DNA of 64,000 nt from Clostridium estertheticum (GTDB taxonomy: Bacteria; Bacillota; Clostridia; Clostridiales; Clostridiaceae): contig NZ_CP086239.1 of the NCBI RefSeq assembly GCF_026650985.1, positions 682,001-746,000 of the forward strand, in the 5' to 3' direction. Below, one piece after another: positions 60,857 through 64,000 of the stretch (position 1 is its first letter; every line of letters starts with the position of its first letter). The translations under genes and the position numbers were made by a program. The notes beneath the pieces are model-generated. The model did not search any database. It had not been told where the DNA came from and saw only the letters and a list, made by a program, of their open reading frames with translations.

Positions 60857-61232
60857 TAAATCACCTCTTGGAAGCTCATATAAATTATAAGCTAATAATT
60901 TATATATAATAAAAGTGTAAGAATCTAATATCTCTTTTAAATATATATTGAATCTAAAATTAAAGAATTCTTAACCTGTCTTATACATTATATATTATAT
61001 AATGAATTATTAAAAGTAGATATATTTTAGTATAAAAAGAGACAAAAGTCACACAATAAAAATAAATTATTATACGCATGATTAAAAAATAAATTACGTT
61101 GATTTTGAGTTTTGTACAAATTAATATTGTATGATTTACAGAAATATATGAAGATTAAGATAACAAATAGTTTATAAAATCATTAGTATAATTTTGGCTT
61201 AGGGTAAAGGTTATTTTGTTGGATACTTATGA

Positions 61233-61268
61233 AATATAGATAAATTATGTTAATAATTTATCTATATT
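61233..61268. repeat. 15-bp inverted repeat upstream of pta
   Basis: AATATAGATAAATTA (61233-61247) and TAATTTATCTATATT (61254-61268) match perfectly with a six-base centre. The right arm overlaps the first two bases of the -35 element of pta. It has no following T-run, so an operator is more likely than a terminator. Confidence 0.5.
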
Positions 61269-61296
61269 GAAATGTACAGATTAAATAGTGTATATT
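61267..61296 (+). promoter_or_regulatory. Promoter of pta-ackA
   Basis: TTGAAA (61267-61272) and TATATT (61291-61296) are 18 bases apart, with a start near 61303 and GAGAGGAG about eight bases before the pta ATG. Confidence 0.55.
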
Positions 61297-61338
61297 ATAA
61301 ATGGATACAAGTTGATAGTGATTGAGAGGAGAAAAATA

Positions 61339-62340
61339 ATGACATTTATAGAAAAAATGCACAAAATGGCACAAGCAGACAAAAAAAGAATAGTACTCCC
61401 AGAAGGCGAGGAAGAAAGAACTATAAAAGCTAGTGAAATTCTTAAAAATAATTCATTAGCCGAAGTAATATTAATAGGTGATGCAAGCATAATACAAAAT
61501 AAAGCCGCTGAACTTTCAGTAAATATTAGCGGTATAGAAATTGTAGATCCAAAAAATTCTGAAAAAACTGAGGTTTATGCAAAGGAATTCTATGAGTTAA
61601 GAAAAAATAAAGGAATGACTATAGAAAAAGCGGCTGAGACTATGAAGGATTGTGTGTATTTTGGAACTATGATGCTTAAGATGGGAGAAGCTGATGGAAT
61701 GGTTTCAGGAGCAGTGCATTATACAGGAGATTTACTTAGACCTGGAATGCAAATCGTTAAAACTGCACCAGGAATTAAGGTTATTTCAAGCTTTTTTATA
61801 ATGGAATTGCCTCATGATGAATATGGAGAAGACGGACTGCTTTTATTTGCAGATTCTGCTGTTAACATAAACCCTACGGCAGAAGAATTAGCAGCTATCG
61901 CTATTAGCACTGCAGATAATGCAAAATTATTATGTGGTTTTGAACCTAAAGTTGCGATGCTTTCTTTTTCAACTATGGGCAGTGCAAAACATGAAAAAGT
62001 TGATAAAGTTGTGAAGGCTACTGAAATAGCAAAGAATGCTAGACCCGATTTACAAATTGATGGAGAACTTCAGCTAGATGCAGCTATTGTTGCTAGCGTA
62101 GCAAAACAAAAAGCACCAAATAGTACTGTGGCTGGAAAGGCAAATGTTTTAATATTTCCAGATATACAATCTGGAAATATTGGATATAAATTAGTGCAAA
62201 GATTTGCGAGGGCAAAAGCTATTGGACCAGTTTGTCAAGGATTTGCGAAGCCTATAAATGATTTATCTAGAGGATGCAGTGTGGATGATATAGTTAATGT
62301 TGTTGCAGTAACAGCAGTTCAAGCTCAAATTCAAAAATAG
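61339..62340 (+). CDS. pta: Phosphate acetyltransferase
   Basis: Start chosen at the ATG at 61339 (MTFIEKMHKMAQADKKRIVLP), with GAGAGGAG upstream; 333 residues. 'GEADGMVSGAVHYTGDLLRPG', 'NINPTAEELAAIAI' and 'GAKTA'-like segments fit the single-domain Pta family. It converts acetyl-CoA to acetyl phosphate, and with AckA makes ATP and acetate, the major energy route in clostridia. ackA follows after about 30 bases. Confidence 0.96.
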   Translation: MTFIEKMHKMAQADKKRIVLPEGEEERTIKASEILKNNSLAEVILIGDASIIQNKAAELSVNISGIEIVDPKNSEKTEVYAKEFYELRKNKGMTIEKAAETMKDCVYFGTMMLKMGEADGMVSGAVHYTGDLLRPGMQIVKTAPGIKVISSFFIMELPHDEYGEDGLLLFADSAVNINPTAEELAAIAISTADNAKLLCGFEPKVAMLSFSTMGSAKHEKVDKVVKATEIAKNARPDLQIDGELQLDAAIVASVAKQKAPNSTVAGKANVLIFPDIQSGNIGYKLVQRFARAKAIGPVCQGFAKPINDLSRGCSVDDIVNVVAVTAVQAQIQK

Positions 62341-62369
62341 TTATGATGTAATGAGGGGAGAAGATGTTA

Positions 62370-63563
62370 ATGAAAATATTAGTTATAAACTGTGGAAGTT
62401 CATCGCTTAAGTATCAATTAATTGATATGGAAAATGAACAATGTGTAGCACTAGGATTAGTTGAGAGAATAGCTACAAAGAAATCAATATTAACTCAAAA
62501 AGTTGATGGAAAGAAATACATTATTGAAGAGCCAATGGAAAATCATACAGATGCTATTAGAGTGGTACTTGGTGCGCTTGTAGATCAAGAACATGGTGTT
62601 ATTAAAGATTTATCTGAAATAGGTGCAGTGGGACATAGAGTAGTTCATGGTGGAGAAAAGTATGCAAATTCAGTTATGCTTGATGATGAAATAATGAAAG
62701 GTTTAGAAGAGTGTACAAAACTTGCACCTCTTCATAATCCAGCTAATATAATTGGAATTAGTGCTTGCAAAGTATTGATGCCAAATACGAAAATGGTGGC
62801 GGTATTTGATACTGCATTTCATCAAACAATTCCAGAGGTCGCATATATGTACCCACTTCCATATTGGCTTTATACTGATCATGGTGTTAGGAAATATGGA
62901 TTTCATGGAACGTCTCACAAATATGTTTCAGATAAAGCTGCGCAAATGATGGGTAAGGATATAAAAAAATTAAAATTAATAACTTGTCATTTAGGAAATG
63001 GAGCAAGCATTTGTGCGATTCAAAACGGTAAGTCTGTAGAGACGAGTATGGGATTTACTCCACTTGAAGGAATGGCTATGGGCACTAGATGTGGAAGTAT
63101 AGACCCAGCTATATTAATATATATGATGAAAGAATTGAAATTAACAGTTGATGAAGTAGATAACTTAATGAACAAAGAGTCAGGTCTTTTAGGTGTATCA
63201 GGAGTGAGTAGTGACTTTAGAGATGTAAATTCAGCTGCAACGAATGATGGAAATCAAAGAGCTCAACTCGCAATTGATATATTTTGTTATAAAGCTAAGA
63301 AATTTATAGGTGCTTATGCAGCAGTAATGGGCGGAGTAGATGCAATTATATTTACTGCCGGACTTGGCGAAAATTCTTCTAAAATAAGAGAGGGAGTATG
63401 CGCTGGACTAGAATTTCTGGGAGCAGTTTTAGATAAGTCAAAAAATAATATTTCAGGAATTGAAGCAGAAGTAAACACAGATGATTCAAAAACTAAAATA
63501 TTAGTTATACCAACTAATGAAGAACTAGTAATTGCAAGAGACACTATGGCTCTTATAAAATAA
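62370..63563 (+). CDS. ackA: Acetate kinase
   Basis: Start chosen at the ATG at 62370 ([20 protein letters not shown]), the standard start, though an ATG lies six bases earlier; 397 residues. Further marks are [26 protein letters not shown] and [15 protein letters not shown]. It transfers phosphate from acetyl phosphate to ADP. GAGGGGAG is upstream. It is the last gene of the pta-ackA pair; no terminator hairpin is seen before the promoter of the next gene. Confidence 0.97.
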   Translation: MKILVINCGSSSLKYQLIDMENEQCVALGLVERIATKKSILTQKVDGKKYIIEEPMENHTDAIRVVLGALVDQEHGVIKDLSEIGAVGHRVVHGGEKYANSVMLDDEIMKGLEECTKLAPLHNPANIIGISACKVLMPNTKMVAVFDTAFHQTIPEVAYMYPLPYWLYTDHGVRKYGFHGTSHKYVSDKAAQMMGKDIKKLKLITCHLGNGASICAIQNGKSVETSMGFTPLEGMAMGTRCGSIDPAILIYMMKELKLTVDEVDNLMNKESGLLGVSGVSSDFRDVNSAATNDGNQRAQLAIDIFCYKAKKFIGAYAAVMGGVDAIIFTAGLGENSSKIREGVCAGLEFLGAVLDKSKNNISGIEAEVNTDDSKTKILVIPTNEELVIARDTMALIK

Positions 63564-63591
63564 AATTACTAAATTCTATGATAAATAATTC

Positions 63592-63620
63592 TTGACTTTT
63601 TATTGTATTGTTTATATAAT
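63592..63620 (+). promoter_or_regulatory. Sigma-A promoter of the yceD (DUF177) gene
   Basis: TTGACT (63592-63597) and TATAAT (63615-63620) are exactly 17 bases apart, one of the best promoters in the window. Transcription would start near 63627, giving a leader of about 140 bases. Confidence 0.85.
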
Positions 63621-63656
63621 AGACTGTGTTTGAAGTAAGTAAAAAACAATTTAGTT

Positions 63657-63703
63657 AGGAGGGACGCAGAAGCTTTGCTCGAGCTGTATAATTTTTTTAT
63701 ACA
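63657..63703 (+). promoter_or_regulatory. Leader region with SD-like site and hairpin
   Basis: AGGAGGG (63657-63663) is followed 11 bases later by a TTG (63675) opening a 17-codon frame, and a hairpin TGTATAA / TTATACA (63685-63691 with 63697-63703). The leader may encode a short peptide or fold into a control element. Confidence 0.35.
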
Positions 63704-63767
63704 AGATATAGAGATTTTCTTTATATGAGAAAAATTAATTGATATTTAGTTTTTCAGAGTGGATAGT

Positions 63768-64000
63768 ATGGTAATAGACGTTTCAGAATTATTTAGTAAT
63801 AAAAGAGCAAGAAAAGAAATTGATTTAGATTTAGAAAAAGCTAAGTTTTGCTATGATAATGAATTTATACAATTTTCTAAACCAGTTAAAATGCATTTGA
63901 CTTTAAAATCTAATGATGATGATATAGATTTAACTGGAAGTATTGATACAGAACTATTACTTGCTTGTTCTAGGTGTCTTGAGACCTTTTCTTATTTAAT
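63768..64000 (+). CDS. yceD: YceD/DUF177 protein (partial)
   Basis: The first 77 codons of a YceD (DUF177) protein that runs off the window end. It starts MVIDVSELFSNKRARKEIDL and already holds the first C-x-x-C (LACSRCLETFSY). YceD proteins help 23S rRNA or L32 maturation; the gene for L32 (rpmF) is expected next. The ribosome site is weak (GTGGA). Confidence 0.85.
   Translation, partial: MVIDVSELFSNKRARKEIDLDLEKAKFCYDNEFIQFSKPVKMHLTLKSNDDDIDLTGSIDTELLLACSRCLETFSYL

Larger units (their letters stand above)
60857..61338. other. Divergent intergenic region between tmcAL and pta
   Basis: About 480 AT-rich bases with no gene. It holds the pta promoter and a 15-bp inverted repeat described separately. 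No tRNA or known riboswitch is recognised. Confidence 0.4.

Noticed and set aside
1-64000. tRNA genes, rRNA genes, CRISPR arrays and insertion sequences
   Set aside because: I saw no spaced direct repeats, no tRNA cloverleaf with a T-loop, no rRNA and no transposase-like gene in the window, though a covariance-model search was not possible.

Overview
The window is AT-rich and its gene content and order point to a spore-forming, anaerobic, low-GC Firmicute, most likely Clostridium sensu stricto. It carries sporulation genes (spoIIM, the YtfJ/GerW gene, ylbJ, spoVM). It also has the conserved Firmicutes housekeeping cluster from yicC/yloC to recG, then rsmD-coaD-ylbJ-tmcAL-pta-ackA-yceD in the clostridial order. 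The species cannot be named from the sequence alone.

Region 1 (about 1-14,600) is the late half of a siphovirus-type prophage, read left to right: the end of a major capsid gene, head-tail joining proteins, major tail protein, a G/GT tail assembly chaperone pair with a textbook -1 frameshift site, a tape measure protein, Dit, a Gp37-like baseplate protein, a tail-tip gene broken by an in-frame stop, a collagen-like fibre, several small tail-end proteins, a secreted moron-like protein under a 20-bp palindrome, and a lysis cassette (XhlA-like, amidase, LLH-type holin). Beyond the lysis terminator lie a start-less gene remnant and a short minus-strand transcription unit. No integrase, repressor or attachment site was identified, so the prophage boundaries are unknown.

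Region 2 (14,600-22,800) is chromosomal: spoIIM, a small membrane protein, a XerD-like recombinase with substituted catalytic residues, two DacF-type carboxypeptidases flanking scpA-scpB and the ytfJ-DUF2953 pair, and a PAP2-family membrane protein.

Region 3 (22,800-37,200) is mixed accessory and metabolic: a ClpE-like unfoldase, a two-gene flavoprotein module (PyrK-like reductase plus a MnmG/TrmFO-like FAD protein), a CmpB-type membrane protein, an OhrR-type peroxide sensor, a large secreted glycoside-hydrolase-like protein, several tiny hydrophilic genes, L-asparaginase, a purine permease of the NCS2 family and an aminotransferase.

Region 4 (37,200-57,800) is a long co-directional housekeeping run started by a sigma-A-type promoter: yicC-remA-gmk-rpoZ-coaBC-priA-def-fmt-rsmB-rlmN-prpC-prkC-rsgA-rpe-thiN, then two tiny genes (one is spoVM, 22 codons), rpmB on the opposite strand, asp23/yloU-yloV, recG, rsmD and coaD. 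It joins nucleotide and cofactor synthesis, translation initiation, rRNA modification, ribosome assembly and Ser/Thr phospho-signalling.

Region 5 (57,800-64,000) holds a coiled-coil protein, ylbJ and tmcAL on the minus strand, then the pta-ackA acetate pathway and the start of yceD (DUF177).

The most notable findings are the complete frameshift cassette in the tail chaperone, the 43-44-residue repeats in the tape measure protein, the nonsense codon in a tail gene, the palindrome-controlled secreted moron, the minus-strand micro-transcript with no normal start codon, and the XerD homologue with altered catalytic residues.
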